Below, piece by piece: positions 43,861-52,858 of a stretch of DNA of 64,000 bases (position 1 is its first letter; the number at the start of each line of letters is the position of its first letter). The translations under genes and the position numbers were made by a program. Source of the stretch: Betaproteobacteria bacterium (GTDB taxonomy: Bacteria > Pseudomonadota > Gammaproteobacteria > Burkholderiales > Burkholderiaceae_C); NCBI GenBank assembly GCA_947453725.1, contig CANGHH010000004.1:124001-188000 (forward strand), read 5' to 3'. The notes beneath the pieces were generated by a model that saw only the letters and a list, made by a program, of their open reading frames with translations, did not search any database and was not told the origin of the DNA.

Positions 43861-45651
43861 TCAGTTGGCCTTGGCGACCTTGACGTCGCCGCCGGCCTTG
43901 GGAATCTTGAAGACCCAGACCATGCCGCCCTGCTCCAGGAAGTTGACCTTGGTCGCCACGTCGCCGCCCCACAGCGGGACCGCGCCGCCCCAGCCGGACA
44001 CGACGCTGACGTACTGCTCGCCGTTCTGCATCCAGGTGGTCGGTGGTGCCACGACGCCCGAGCCGGTCTGGAATTCCCAGACGACCTTGCCGGTCTTGGC
44101 GTCGGCGGCCTTCAGGTAGCCCTCGGGCGTGCCCCAGAACACCAGGTTGCCGGCGGTGGTCAGCACGCCGCCCCACAGCGGCGCGTTGTTCTTGACTTCC
44201 CAGACGATCTTGCCGGTCTTCGGGTCGATCGCGCGCATCGCGCCGATGTAGTCGTTGTTGATGGTCTTGATCGTGAAGCCGGCGCCCATGTAGGCGGCGC
44301 CCTTCTTGTAGGTGACCGGCTCGTTCCAGATCTCCATGCCCCACTCGTTGGCCGGCACGTAGAACAGCTTGGTGTCGGGGCTGTAGGCCATCGGCATCTG
44401 GTTCTTGCCGCCGAGGAAGGACGGTGCGGCGAAGACCACATTGCCCTTCTTGCCGTCGGCGCCCGCGGTCGGGTTGCCCGGGCGGTTTTCCGGCACGAAG
44501 TTCGGCCGGCCGGTCTTCAGGTCGATGCCGGTGGCCCAGGTCACCTTCTTGACGAAGGGGAAGGCGTTTTCGAGCTTGCCGGTGGTCGCGTCGAGCACGT
44601 AGAAGAAGCCGTTGCGGTCGGCCTTGCCGCCCAGGCGCTTGCCGCCGTCGTCATAGGTCACGAATTCATTGACGCCGTCGAAGTCCCAGCCGTCGTTCGG
44701 CGTGCCCTGGTAGTGCCACTTGATCTGGCCGGTCTTCACGTCGATGGCCACGGTGGCGCAGCTGAACAGGTTGTCGCCCTGGCGCAGGTGGCTGTTCCAC
44801 GGCGCCGGGTTGCCGGTGCCGAAATAGGCCAGGCCGGTCTTGGCGTCGTAGGTGCCGCCCAGCCAGGTGGCCGCGCCGCCGGTCTTCCAGAGGTCACCCG
44901 GCCAGCTCTTGTTGGTGGTACCCGAAATACCGTTTTCCTTCTTGTTGCCGGCGGCGTCGTAGGTGTAGCCCATGTGGCCCTCGACCGTCGGACGGCTCCA
45001 GACCATCTTGCCGGTACGCGGGTCGCGCGCCTCGACGCGGCCGACGACGCCGAATTCGCCGCCCGACACGCCGGTCAGCAGCAAACCCTGGGCAATGATC
45101 GGCGCTGCGGTGGCGGAATAGCCGGCCGCGTATTCGTCGATCTTCTCTTTCCAGACGACGTCGCCGGTGTCGGCGTTCAGCGCCACCAGTTGCGCGTCGA
45201 GGGTGGCGAAGATCACCAGGTTGTCGTAGAGCGCCGCGCCGCGATTGACGACGTCGCAGCAGGGCATGATGCCTTCGGGCAGGCGGTGTTCGTACTTCCA
45301 CAGCTTCTTGCCGGTGGCCGCGTCGAGCGCAAAGATGCGCGAATACGAGGCCGTGACGAACATCTTGCCGTTGTGCACCAGCGGCTGCGATTCCTGGCCG
45401 CGCTGCTTCTCGCCGCCGAAGCTGAAGGCCCAGGCCGGCACCAGGCGGGCGACGTTGCCGGTGTTGACCTGCTTCAGCGCCGAGTAGCGCTGGCCCTGCG
45501 TGCCCAGGCCCCAGGACAGGACCTCGTTGCCGGTCTTGGCCGAGTCCTCGATCATCTTGTCGGTCACGGCATCGCCAGCGGCATGGGCGGCCGGCACGGC
45601 CATCGCGGCCAGGGCCAGGGTGGTCAGCAGAGTCAGAAGCTTCGGTTGCAT
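43861..45651 (-). CDS. PQQ-dependent alcohol dehydrogenase, lanthanide-type signature
   Basis: 596-residue periplasmic quinoprotein with eight W-type propeller blades. Signal peptide ends at AAHA; the vicinal disulfide is C131-C132 (MPCCDVV). Metal/PQQ ligands follow the XoxF/ExaF pattern: E199 (SGGEF), N281 (GNPAPWN), catalytic D323, and D325 in GWDFDGVNE. The second Asp is the lanthanide mark; Ca enzymes have Ala or Ser there. GAGGAG precedes the ATG at 45651. Oxidises primary alcohols; which one is unknown. Confidence 0.92.
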   Translation of the reverse strand: MQPKLLTLLTTLALAAMAVPAAHAAGDAVTDKMIEDSAKTGNEVLSWGLGTQGQRYSALKQVNTGNVARLVPAWAFSFGGEKQRGQESQPLVHNGKMFVTASYSRIFALDAATGKKLWKYEHRLPEGIMPCCDVVNRGAALYDNLVIFATLDAQLVALNADTGDVVWKEKIDEYAAGYSATAAPIIAQGLLLTGVSGGEFGVVGRVEARDPRTGKMVWSRPTVEGHMGYTYDAAGNKKENGISGTTNKSWPGDLWKTGGAATWLGGTYDAKTGLAYFGTGNPAPWNSHLRQGDNLFSCATVAIDVKTGQIKWHYQGTPNDGWDFDGVNEFVTYDDGGKRLGGKADRNGFFYVLDATTGKLENAFPFVKKVTWATGIDLKTGRPNFVPENRPGNPTAGADGKKGNVVFAAPSFLGGKNQMPMAYSPDTKLFYVPANEWGMEIWNEPVTYKKGAAYMGAGFTIKTINNDYIGAMRAIDPKTGKIVWEVKNNAPLWGGVLTTAGNLVFWGTPEGYLKAADAKTGKVVWEFQTGSGVVAPPTTWMQNGEQYVSVVSGWGGAVPLWGGDVATKVNFLEQGGMVWVFKIPKAGGDVKVAKAN

Positions 45652-45719
45652 GGGGGTGTCTCCTCGTGGTTTGGGGCGCTCGCCCGGCGCAACACGCAGG
45701 GTCGGACGGCTTCCATAAG

Positions 45720-45735
45720 GGCAACAACCATGCCA
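45720..45735 (-). promoter_or_regulatory. Sigma-54 promoter of the dehydrogenase-HiPIP operon
   Basis: Minus strand TGGCATGGTTGTTGCC, with GG and GC at exact -24/-12 spacing and two base differences from TGGCAC-N5-TTGCA. It is 69 nt before the dehydrogenase start. The leader of about 57 nt is normal. Confidence 0.75.
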
Positions 45736-45842
45736 CCGGGAAGGAGCCCGAATGGAGCAGCCGCGGGGCTGCGGCGGCAGGGAGGACGGCATCGGCGCTG
45801 CGGGTTTGCCCGCCCGCTGCTACATCCTTGAACAGGTCCGTC

Positions 45843-45855
45843 GTGACAATGTCAC
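45843..45855. promoter_or_regulatory. Palindrome upstream of the dehydrogenase promoter, candidate enhancer
   Basis: GTGACAATGTCAC, arms GTGAC/GTCAC with a 3-nt centre, lies 108 nt upstream of the sigma-54 site, the usual range for an enhancer bound by a Fis-type domain. No equally good copy was found at the other two sigma-54 promoters, so ownership by the neighbouring activator is uncertain. The rest of 45652-45928 has no gene. Confidence 0.45.
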
Positions 45856-45928
45856 AGTCGGTGATCCGCCGTGCTGCGGGCGGCGCGGCGGGTGGTCATG
45901 GCGGTGGCGCCGGGACTGTGCCGGGCGC

Positions 45929-46909
45929 TCAGGGCCGGCGGGCCAGCGCCGCCTGTTCATAACGCGGATAGAGATGGGCCACGTTGCGCGTGTATTCGGT
46001 ATCGAAAGCGGCCCAGGCCCGGTACCCGGCCGGCACCGGCAGGCGCAGGACCTCGTTCATCTCGAGACCGCGTGCGGCGGCGTCGCTGAAGGTGGCGTCC
46101 AGCCAGGCCAGGTAGCGGGCCGTGCCACTGAGGGCCGCCGCAACCGCGTCGGCGTCGGTGGCAACCGGCCCGTGGCTGGGCACCAGCAGGCTGGCGTTCA
46201 GGCCTTGCAGGTCACGCAGGCTGGCCTGCCAGGCCGGCAATTGCGCGTGGGGCGTGGTCGGCACGCGCTGCGCGAAGACCAGGCCGCCGGCAAAGACGAT
46301 GCCGCTGCGGCGGTCGATCAGCACGGTGTCGCTGGTGGTGTGGCCTTGCAGTTCGCGCAGTTCGATCTCGCGGCTGCCGATGCGCTGCACGCCGGGCTGC
46401 AGGTCGGTGGACGGCGGCAGCAGCTCGCTGCCCCGCATCCAGTCGCCACACAGGCGGTAGAGGTTGTCCTCGTAGGCCTTGCCCTCGCGCTGGATGCCGG
46501 CGCGCGTGGCCGGCGTGGCCGCCCGCGGCACGTCGGCGAAGGCCTGGTTGCCGAAGACGTAGTCGGGGTGCAGATTGAAGTTGAAGACCTGGACGACGGG
46601 CTCGGCCGTCGTGCGCCCGATCAGCGCGCGCAGCTGCTCGCCGTAGCGCTTCGACGGTCCGCTGTTGACGACGAGTACGCCGGCCCCGGTGACGATGAAG
46701 CCGGTGTTGATGATGTTGCAGCCGTTGGCGATGCTGAAGTCGGCGTTGGCCCCTTCGACCACGTAGACGCCCGGCGCCAGCAACCGAGCCTGCAGGCCGT
46801 AATCGAAAGTCGCCGCGTCGACCCGCGGCGCAGCGGCCGCAGCCGGGCCGGCCCAGGCGGCCGCCCACAGGCACGCGGCGGCGACCGCGGCCGGCCAGCC
46901 GCGCCTCAA
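45929..46909 (-). CDS. Quinoprotein relay metallohydrolase, altered zinc site
   Basis: 326 residues, secreted (signal ending PAAAAA). Metallo-beta-lactamase fold: VYVVEGANADFSIANGCNIINTGFIVTGAGVLVVNSG, split here at residues 49-84, then NFNLHPDYVFGNQAF at the HxHxDH place, GHTTSDTVLID, and VPSHGPV. Two ligands are changed (N112 for His, Y117 for His) and FAGGLVF has Gly where Asp is usual; H114, D116 and the later His residues remain. Four-base overlap with the SoxYZ-like gene. Confidence 0.82.
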   Translation of the reverse strand: MRRGWPAAVAAACLWAAAWAGPAAAAAPRVDAATFDYGLQARLLAPGVYVVEGANADFSIANGCNIINTGFIVTGAGVLVVNSGPSKRYGEQLRALIGRTTAEPVVQVFNFNLHPDYVFGNQAFADVPRAATPATRAGIQREGKAYEDNLYRLCGDWMRGSELLPPSTDLQPGVQRIGSREIELRELQGHTTSDTVLIDRRSGIVFAGGLVFAQRVPTTPHAQLPAWQASLRDLQGLNASLLVPSHGPVATDADAVAAALSGTARYLAWLDATFSDAAARGLEMNEVLRLPVPAGYRAWAAFDTEYTRNVAHLYPRYEQAALARRP

Positions 46910-47754
46910 TCCACCGCCCCCGTGATGCGGTTGCCGTTGTTGTCGCTGCCCACCAGCTGCAGCCGCCCGTTCGGCAAGCCGACGAAATCGAAGCTGAAGA
47001 TCGGGTTCTCGCTGACCGGCTCATAGGCGTTGAGGCGCAGCAGTTCGCGGCCGGCTTCGTCGCGCAGCGACAGGCGGTTGAGGTAGAAAGCCGGTATGCC
47101 GCCGGCCAGTCCGGTGTCCATCGGGTGCATCACGCGCAGCCGCAGGCGGGTGGCGGCCTGCGCCCCGTCCACGCCGGCCGCGCCGGCCGGCACCGACTGC
47201 GGGAAGACGCGGGCGCTGACCTCGCCCAGCGACCGGGCCCAGCTGCCGTCCTTGCGGGTTTCACCGGGCACGGTGCAGCCGCCGCCGGCCGAATCGACCA
47301 GCGTGCCGCCGACATGCCAGACGCCGTCGCGCGTCTTCACCGCGGCGCGCACCGGGCTGGCCTGCTGCAGCTTGAAGCGGAAGCTGACGCGCGGCAGCGC
47401 GCCCAGCGGCAGGTAATCCAGCACCTTGCGGATCGGGTTGCGGTCGACCAGGACCGTGATCAGCTCGATGTCGGCCAGGCCGTCGGCAAAGACCGTGATC
47501 GGCACGTTCATCGGGTCTTCGGCGAAGACCGGGCCGCTGACCTTCACGCGGTCGTCGAAGACCACCGTCCCGCTGCCGAGGAATTCAGCGCGCAGGTCGG
47601 GCCAGAGGAAGGAGCCAAAGGGGTCGCCGCCGGTCGGGTCGGCCGCTGCGGGCTTGGGCGGGTCCGCCGCCCAGACGGGCAGGCCGTTGATGGCGGCCAT
47701 GGCAACGACCAAGCTGCGGCTGAGTGCTGCGCGGCGGAACAGGTTCAGGGCCAT
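46906..47754 (-). CDS. SoxYZ-like quinoprotein-associated carrier protein
   Basis: 282 residues, exported (signal ending PVWAA). A SoxY-like N-terminal half (about 45-160) ends with GGGCTV (C160), the place of the SoxY substrate-carrying Cys, though not at the extreme C-terminus. A SoxZ-like half follows (about 165-280: RLRVMHPMDTGLAGGIPAFYLNRLSLRDEAG is near its core, residues 205-240). Family members are known as carriers in quinoprotein relay systems. Sits 48 nt after the phosphoribosyl gene. Confidence 0.85.
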   Translation of the reverse strand: MALNLFRRAALSRSLVVAMAAINGLPVWAADPPKPAAADPTGGDPFGSFLWPDLRAEFLGSGTVVFDDRVKVSGPVFAEDPMNVPITVFADGLADIELITVLVDRNPIRKVLDYLPLGALPRVSFRFKLQQASPVRAAVKTRDGVWHVGGTLVDSAGGGCTVPGETRKDGSWARSLGEVSARVFPQSVPAGAAGVDGAQAATRLRLRVMHPMDTGLAGGIPAFYLNRLSLRDEAGRELLRLNAYEPVSENPIFSFDFVGLPNGRLQLVGSDNNGNRITGAVD

Positions 47755-47802
47755 GCGCGGTGGAATGCAACTTTCGTGCTTCGCCGGGCGCAGCTTGGGC
47801 GA

Positions 47803-48702
47803 CTACAGCCTGCGCAGCGCCGCCGCCAGCAGCGGCACCACGCTGACCGCGTTGCTGGCGTGCGGCACGCAGTCGCTGCTCCAGACCGTCCGGACGCCGG
47901 CAGCCTGCACCTGAGCCAACGCGTCGCCGACGAAGAGCGCGTGCGTGACCGCCACGTCGACGCTGGTGGCGCCGGCGGCCAGCACACCACGCGCCGCGGC
48001 GGCCAGCGTGCGGCCGGTGCTGGCCACGTCGTCGAGCAGCACCACGGCGCGGCCAGCCACGACACCAGCCGGCAGCGGCAGCACCACGTCCACGTCGCGG
48101 TCGCCGTGGCGTGTCTTGTGGCACACGGCGTGGTCCAGGCCGTGGGCCTGCGCGGCGCGCTTCACCCACTGGCCGGCTTCCTCGTCGGGCGCCAGCAGCA
48201 GTGCGCCCGGCACCTGCTGCGCAACGTGGCCGCCCAGCAGTTCGGCGGCCGTCAGCGCGATGCCGCGCCGGCCCGGCACCACCTCGTCCATCGTGGCCAC
48301 ACGGTGCAGGTGCGGATCGACCGTGACGACGGCGTCGAAGGCACTCGCCAGCAGCCGGCCGATGTGGCGCTGGCTGACCACCTCACCGGGCGTGAAGGCC
48401 AGGTCTTGACGCATGTAGGCCAAGTAAGGGCTGACTAACGTCAGATGCTGCGCGCCGAGTTCCCGCACGCCAGCGGCCGCCAGCAGCAAAGGCGTGAACT
48501 TGGCGTTCGGGTCTTGCAGGCCGCGGAGCAGCACCACGCGCGCCGGCAGTTGCGGCGGCAGGCGCAGGCGCGTTTCGCCGTCGGGAAAGCCATGCTGATC
48601 GATCAGCGCCCAGGGCCAGCCCAGCGCGGCGGCCAGGCCCTGGGCCAGCGCGGCTTCGTCGGCGCAGGCCAGCAGCATCGGCGTCGAAATGGGCGTCGGC
48701 AT
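47803..48702 (-). CDS. Ribose-phosphate pyrophosphokinase-like protein
   Basis: 299 residues with two phosphoribosyltransferase-type domains. FPDGETRLRL, LVSPYLAYMRQD, TVDPHLHR and the PRPP loop VVLLDDVASTGRTL are present. It lacks the YxRQDR(K)-type long flexible loop of bacterial Prs, so it fits the shorter archaeal-like class. Start MPTPISTPM at 48702 lies 11 nt after the acyltransferase. It may supply PRPP for pyrimidine synthesis by its neighbours. Confidence 0.82.
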   Translation of the reverse strand: MPTPISTPMLLACADEAALAQGLAAALGWPWALIDQHGFPDGETRLRLPPQLPARVVLLRGLQDPNAKFTPLLLAAAGVRELGAQHLTLVSPYLAYMRQDLAFTPGEVVSQRHIGRLLASAFDAVVTVDPHLHRVATMDEVVPGRRGIALTAAELLGGHVAQQVPGALLLAPDEEAGQWVKRAAQAHGLDHAVCHKTRHGDRDVDVVLPLPAGVVAGRAVVLLDDVASTGRTLAAAARGVLAAGATSVDVAVTHALFVGDALAQVQAAGVRTVWSSDCVPHASNAVSVVPLLAAALRRL

Positions 48703-48713
48703 GGGTGACGCCG

Positions 48714-49448
48714 TCAAGCCGGCAATTCGGCGGCCATCAACTCGCGCAGGTGCGCGGCCAGCGCGCGGCGGTCGGCGTGGGTGGTGCCGATGGGCGGCAT
48801 GACGTGCACATGGGCCGTCAACCCACGCGCCGAGGCCACCCGCCAGACGCTCTGCAGCAGCGTCGTCTCGCCGATGTATTGCACCGACGGGCTGTAGGCC
48901 TGTTGGGCATCGGCAAAGCGCAGCACGATGGGCTGCACCGGCGTGGCGGTGGCGATGGCTGCCTGCAGCAGGTTGGCGTGGAAGGGCAGCAGTTCGGAGC
49001 CCGCGCCGGTGGTGCCTTCGGGAAAGACGGCCACGGTGTCGCCGGCCTGCATCGCTTGCGCCATCGCGTGCACCACGCGCACCGCGTCGCGCTTGCGTTC
49101 GCGTTCGATGAACAGCGTGCCGGCGTTCTTGATCAGCCAGCCGAGCAGCGGCCAGGCCAGCACGTCGGCCTTGCTGACGAAGCGGGCGTGCGGCGCGGCG
49201 GCGTGGATGGCCGCGATGTCGATCCAAGAGATGTGGTTGGCCACCACCAGCGTGGCGCCCGGGCGCGGCGCCGTGCCACTCACTTGAACCGCCATGCCGA
49301 CCGCGCGCAGCAGGCCGACCGACCACCAGCGGATGCGTTCGTGGCGCCCCGCCGCGTCGAGCAGCGGGAAGCGCGTCATCACCAGCATGCCGTGCAGCAC
49401 ATGCAGCACGGCGCGCAACAGGCGCCAGGCCGCCAGCAAACGGCGCAT
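48714..49448 (-). CDS. 1-acyl-sn-glycerol-3-phosphate acyltransferase (PlsC type)
   Basis: 244 residues. The catalytic NHISWID (HX4D) and FPEGTTG blocks are clear, with hydrophobic stretches before them. It makes phosphatidic acid. The start MRRLLAAW overlaps the pyrC' stop (TGATG). Confidence 0.93.
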   Translation of the reverse strand: MRRLLAAWRLLRAVLHVLHGMLVMTRFPLLDAAGRHERIRWWSVGLLRAVGMAVQVSGTAPRPGATLVVANHISWIDIAAIHAAAPHARFVSKADVLAWPLLGWLIKNAGTLFIERERKRDAVRVVHAMAQAMQAGDTVAVFPEGTTGAGSELLPFHANLLQAAIATATPVQPIVLRFADAQQAYSPSVQYIGETTLLQSVWRVASARGLTAHVHVMPPIGTTHADRRALAAHLRELMAAELPA

Positions 49449-50785
49449 CAGCGGGCTGCCTCGGCAGCGGCTTCGTAGGCGACCGTGCCGGCGACCAGCG
49501 TGGCGCGCACGCGGCCGGGCAGCGCCATGCCGGTGGACGCGAAGCTGAAGGGCGTGTGCTTGCCCTGGCTGGCCAGCAGCGCCGGACTGACCATCCATTC
49601 GGCCGCCGGGTCGAAGATGCAGACATCGGCGACGCCGCCGTCCACCAGCCGTCCGGCGCTGCTGGCCAGCGAGCCCAGCGCGTCGCCGAGCACGCGCACC
49701 GGGTCGTGGGTCACGCGGCCCAGCGTGTGAACCAGCGGCAGGCCGCTGTCGGCGCCCCAGCGCAGCGCCAGGCTGAGCAGCAGTTCCAGCCCGGTAGCGC
49801 CCGGTTCGGCTTCACCGAAAGGCAGGTTCTTCATGTCGTCGGCGACCGGGTTGTGGTCGGAGACCAGCGCGTCCACGGTGCCGTCGGCCAGCGCAGCGCG
49901 CAGGGCGGCGCGATCGGGACCCTGGCGCAGCGGCGGCGTCAGGCGCATGTCGGCGTTGAAGTAGCCGATGTCGACGTCGGTCAGGTGCAGCGAGTTGATG
50001 TTGACGTCGGCCGTCACCGGCAATCCTTCGGCCTTGGCCGCGCGCAGCAGCGCCACGCCGGCGGCGCTGGACAGCCGGCACAGGTGGACGCGCGCCTTGG
50101 TGACCCGCACGAGCTCGAAGATGGTGTGCAGCGCGATGGTCTCGGCCACGGCCGGCACGCCGGACAAACCCAGCCGCGTGGCCATCGCGCCCTGCGCCGC
50201 CACGCCCTTGCCGAGCCAGGCGTCCAGGGGGCGCAGCCACACCGTGTAGCCGAAAGTGGCTGCGTATTGCAGCGCGCGCAGCAGCACCTGGCTGTCGGTA
50301 ACGGGCACGTCGGCCTGCGAGAAACCGACGCAGCCGGCCTCGGTCAGTTCGGCCATCTCGGTCAGCGTGTGGCCTTCGAGCCGGCGCGTCAGCGCGCCCA
50401 GCGGAAAGACGCGGCAGCGGCTGAGTTTGCGGGCGCGGAACTTCAACATTTCCACCAGGCCCGGCTCGTCCAGCGTGGGGTCGGTGTCGGGCGGGCAGAC
50501 CAGGCTGGTGACGCCGCCGGCTGCGGCTGCCGCCAGTTCGCTCTCCAGCATGCCTTCGTGTTCCTGGCCCGGTTCGCGCAGGCGCGCCGCCAGATCGACC
50601 AGGCCGGGTGCGACGACCAGGCCGCGGGCGTCGATGACGCGGTCGGCGCCGAAGTCGGGCAGCTTGCCCTGCCCGGCGGCCGCCACGATGGCCACGATGC
50701 GCCCGCTGGCGATGGCCACATCGGCCACCTCGTCGCGGCCCGAGGCCGGGTCGATGACACGGCCGTTCTGGATGAGGATCTTCAT
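49448..50785 (-). CDS. pyrC': Dihydroorotase-like protein without HxH (PyrC'/PyrX)
   Basis: 445 residues of dihydroorotase fold. The zinc motif of active enzymes (DxHxHxRxP) reads DLAARLREP here, so the first two His are gone; SDHNPV is kept. Pseudomonads and Burkholderiales carry such an inactive subunit that is needed to build active aspartate transcarbamoylase. Downstream of pyrB across a 70-nt gap that holds a palindromic repeat. Confidence 0.92.
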   Translation of the reverse strand: MKILIQNGRVIDPASGRDEVADVAIASGRIVAIVAAAGQGKLPDFGADRVIDARGLVVAPGLVDLAARLREPGQEHEGMLESELAAAAAGGVTSLVCPPDTDPTLDEPGLVEMLKFRARKLSRCRVFPLGALTRRLEGHTLTEMAELTEAGCVGFSQADVPVTDSQVLLRALQYAATFGYTVWLRPLDAWLGKGVAAQGAMATRLGLSGVPAVAETIALHTIFELVRVTKARVHLCRLSSAAGVALLRAAKAEGLPVTADVNINSLHLTDVDIGYFNADMRLTPPLRQGPDRAALRAALADGTVDALVSDHNPVADDMKNLPFGEAEPGATGLELLLSLALRWGADSGLPLVHTLGRVTHDPVRVLGDALGSLASSAGRLVDGGVADVCIFDPAAEWMVSPALLASQGKHTPFSFASTGMALPGRVRATLVAGTVAYEAAAEAAR

Positions 50786-50794
50786 GTCGCCTCC

Positions 50795-50854
50795 TTGGCG
50801 CTGCGCGCCGTCCCCCCGAGGGGGAGCGAGCGTCTTGGGAGCGGCCCGGCGGCG
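50795..50854 (-). repeat. Palindromic element, partial copy D
   Basis: CCGTCCCCCCGAGGGGGAGCG resembles the second part of the other copies, but the GGAACCGGCTTTGCCGGGCC half is largely missing; only GCGGCCCGGCGGCGC remains. It fills the pyrB-pyrC' gap. Confidence 0.55.
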
Positions 50855-50855
50855 C

Positions 50856-51818
50856 TCATGCCTGGTTCCCTGCGATCGTGCTCATCACGGCCATCCGCAC
50901 CGCGATGCCGAAGGTCACCTGCGGCAGGATCACGCTGTGGCTGCCGTCGGCCACGCTGCTGTCGATCTCGACGCCGCGGTTGATCGGCCCGGGGTGCATC
51001 ACGATGCAGTCGGGCCTGGCCAGCGCCAGCTTCTCGGGCGTCAGGCCGTAGTTCTTGAAGAACTCGCCGGCGCTGGGCAGCATGCCGCCGCTCATGCGTT
51101 CATTCTGCAGGCGCAGCATGATGATGACGTCAGCGTCCTTGATGCCCTCTTCCATGCTGTGGCAGACCCGCACGCCCATGCCGGCCAGATCGCCGGGGAC
51201 CAGGGTCTTGGGGCCGACGGCGCGGATCTCGGGCACGCCCAGCGTGGTCAGCGCGTGGATGTCGCTGCGCGCCACACGGCTGTGCACGATGTCGCCGACG
51301 ATGGCCACGCGCAGCTGCGTGAAGTCCTTCTTGTAGTGGCGGATGGTGTACATGTCCAGCAGCCCCTGCGTGGGGTGGGCGTGGCGACCGTCGCCGGCAT
51401 TCACGACGTGGACATGGGGCGCCACGTGCTGGGCGATCAGGTAGGGCGCGCCGCTTTCGGCGTGGCGCACGATGAACATGTCGGCGTGCATCGCCGACAG
51501 GTTGGCAATCGTGTCGAGCAGGCTCTCGCCCTTGGCCGTGCTGCTCTTGGCGATGTCGAGGTTGATGACATCTGCACTCAAGCGCTTCGCGGCGATCTCG
51601 AAGGTGGTGCGGGTGCGCGTGCTGTTCTCGAAGAACAGGTTGAAGACGCTCTTGCCGCGCAGCAAAGGCACTTTCTTGACGTCGCGGTCGTTGACGCTGA
51701 GGAAGGTGCCGGCGGTGTCCAGGATCTGCGTCAACACGGCCTTGGGCAGGCCTTCGATGGACAGCAGGTGGATGAGTTCGCCGTGCGCGTTGAGCTGGGG
51801 GTTGCGTCGGGACAGCAT
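50856..51818 (-). CDS. pyrB: Aspartate carbamoyltransferase catalytic chain
   Basis: 320 residues. Carbamoyl-phosphate site [24 protein letters not shown] and the aspartate-site [12 protein letters not shown] are intact. Commits carbamoyl phosphate to pyrimidines; probably in complex with PyrC'. 17 nt after pyrR. Confidence 0.97.
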   Translation of the reverse strand: MLSRRNPQLNAHGELIHLLSIEGLPKAVLTQILDTAGTFLSVNDRDVKKVPLLRGKSVFNLFFENSTRTRTTFEIAAKRLSADVINLDIAKSSTAKGESLLDTIANLSAMHADMFIVRHAESGAPYLIAQHVAPHVHVVNAGDGRHAHPTQGLLDMYTIRHYKKDFTQLRVAIVGDIVHSRVARSDIHALTTLGVPEIRAVGPKTLVPGDLAGMGVRVCHSMEEGIKDADVIIMLRLQNERMSGGMLPSAGEFFKNYGLTPEKLALARPDCIVMHPGPINRGVEIDSSVADGSHSVILPQVTFGIAVRMAVMSTIAGNQA

Positions 51819-51835
51819 GGTGCGGACTTGGATGG

Positions 51836-52360
51836 TTAGGCGGCGCGGGCTTCGCTGACGCTGAAGTGGAAACCGCCGTCGCTGTCCGGGCCATCCCGGC
51901 GGCCCAGCGACAGCGTCTGGTTGGCCGGCAAGGCGATCTTGGCGGCCGAGAAGGCGGCAGCCATCGGCAGTTCGCGGCCGCCGCGGTCAACCAGCACGGC
52001 CAGGGTCACGCTGGCCGGTCGACCGAAGTCGAACAGTTCGTTGAGTGCCGCGCGCAGGGTGCGGCCGGTGTAGAGCACGTCGTCGATCAGCACGATGTGC
52101 TGACCATCGATGGCAAACGGCAGGCGGGTCGGATCGCTGCCCGAAGCCAGGCCACGGGCGCCGAAATCGTCGCGGTGCAGCGTGCTGCTGATCACGCCGT
52201 AGCCCTTGTCGCCGCCGGGCAGGCCCAGGTCGCGCTGCAGGCGTTCGGCCAACCAGGCGCCGCCCGACCAGACGCCGACCAGCACCGCGCCGGGCTTGAG
52301 CAGGGGGCGCACACCGGCCAGCAGTTCGGCATACAGGGCTTCGGCGTCAAGTTGCAGCAT
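51836..52360 (-). CDS. pyrR: PyrR-type bifunctional regulator/uracil phosphoribosyltransferase
   Basis: 174 residues; the PRPP motif is [13 protein letters not shown] and the fold is PyrR. The start [10 protein letters not shown] at 52360 overlaps ruvX by 14 nt. No obvious attenuator was seen before pyrB, so enzymatic rather than RNA-binding function is more likely here. Confidence 0.92.
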   Translation of the reverse strand: MLQLDAEALYAELLAGVRPLLKPGAVLVGVWSGGAWLAERLQRDLGLPGGDKGYGVISSTLHRDDFGARGLASGSDPTRLPFAIDGQHIVLIDDVLYTGRTLRAALNELFDFGRPASVTLAVLVDRGGRELPMAAAFSAAKIALPANQTLSLGRRDGPDSDGGFHFSVSEARAA

Positions 52361-52760
52361 CGGGGGTCTCCGAGGGTTCGGGCAGGGCGCGCAGATACTG
52401 GTCGAGGATGATGACGGCCGATGCCGCGTCGGCATCTTTGGCGCCATCGGACAAGGCTTCGGTGGTGCTGTAGCGTTCGTCCACCTCGTGCACCGCCAGG
52501 CGGAAGCGGCCGTGAAGTTGGCGGGCAAAGCGGCGCGCCTTCACGGTGTTCTCGTGCGCGACGCCGTCGGGGTGGAAGGGCACGCCGACGACCAGCGCGT
52601 CGGGCTGCCATTCGGCAATCAGCTGGGCGATGGCCGCGAAGCGCGCGTCGCCCTCGCTGGCCACGGTCTTCAGCGGGCTGGCGCGGCGCAACAGCGTGTT
52701 GCCGGTGGCCACGCCGACGCGGCGGGTGCCGAAGTCGAAGGCCATGAAGCTACGCGGCAC
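52347..52760 (-). CDS. ruvX: RuvX/YqgF Holliday-junction-resolvase-like nuclease
   Basis: 137 residues; RNase H fold with FDFGTRRVGVATGN, VVGVPFHPDG, ERYSTTEA and the C-terminal Asp pair ASAVIILDQYL. GTG 52760 is preferred (GGAAG upstream); ATG 52745 is also possible. Family role is 16S rRNA 5'-end maturation. Confidence 0.93.
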   Translation of the reverse strand: MPRSFMAFDFGTRRVGVATGNTLLRRASPLKTVASEGDARFAAIAQLIAEWQPDALVVGVPFHPDGVAHENTVKARRFARQLHGRFRLAVHEVDERYSTTEALSDGAKDADAASAVIILDQYLRALPEPSETPDAAT

Positions 52761-52772
52761 GACAACCCAGCT

Positions 52773-52855
52773 TCCCCCCACGGAACCGGCTTTGCCGGGC
52801 CGTAGGGGGACGGCCCCCTTGGGGGGTAGCGAGCGCCAGCGAGCTTGGGGGCCCC
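52773..52855 (+). repeat. REP-like palindromic element, copy C
   Basis: GGAACCGGCTTTGCCGGGCC (52782-52801) then GGACGGCCCCCTTGGGGGG and AGCGAGCGCCAGCGAGC. It is the most complete copy and fills the gap between yqgE and ruvX. Confidence 0.75.
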
Positions 52856-52858
52856 ATG

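Noticed and set aside
47766-47781. Possible sigma-54 site before the SoxYZ-like gene (minus strand AAGCAC-N5-TTGCA)
   Set aside because: The essential GG is AG, and the -12 box is only 12 nt from the start codon, leaving no leader. Treated as chance.
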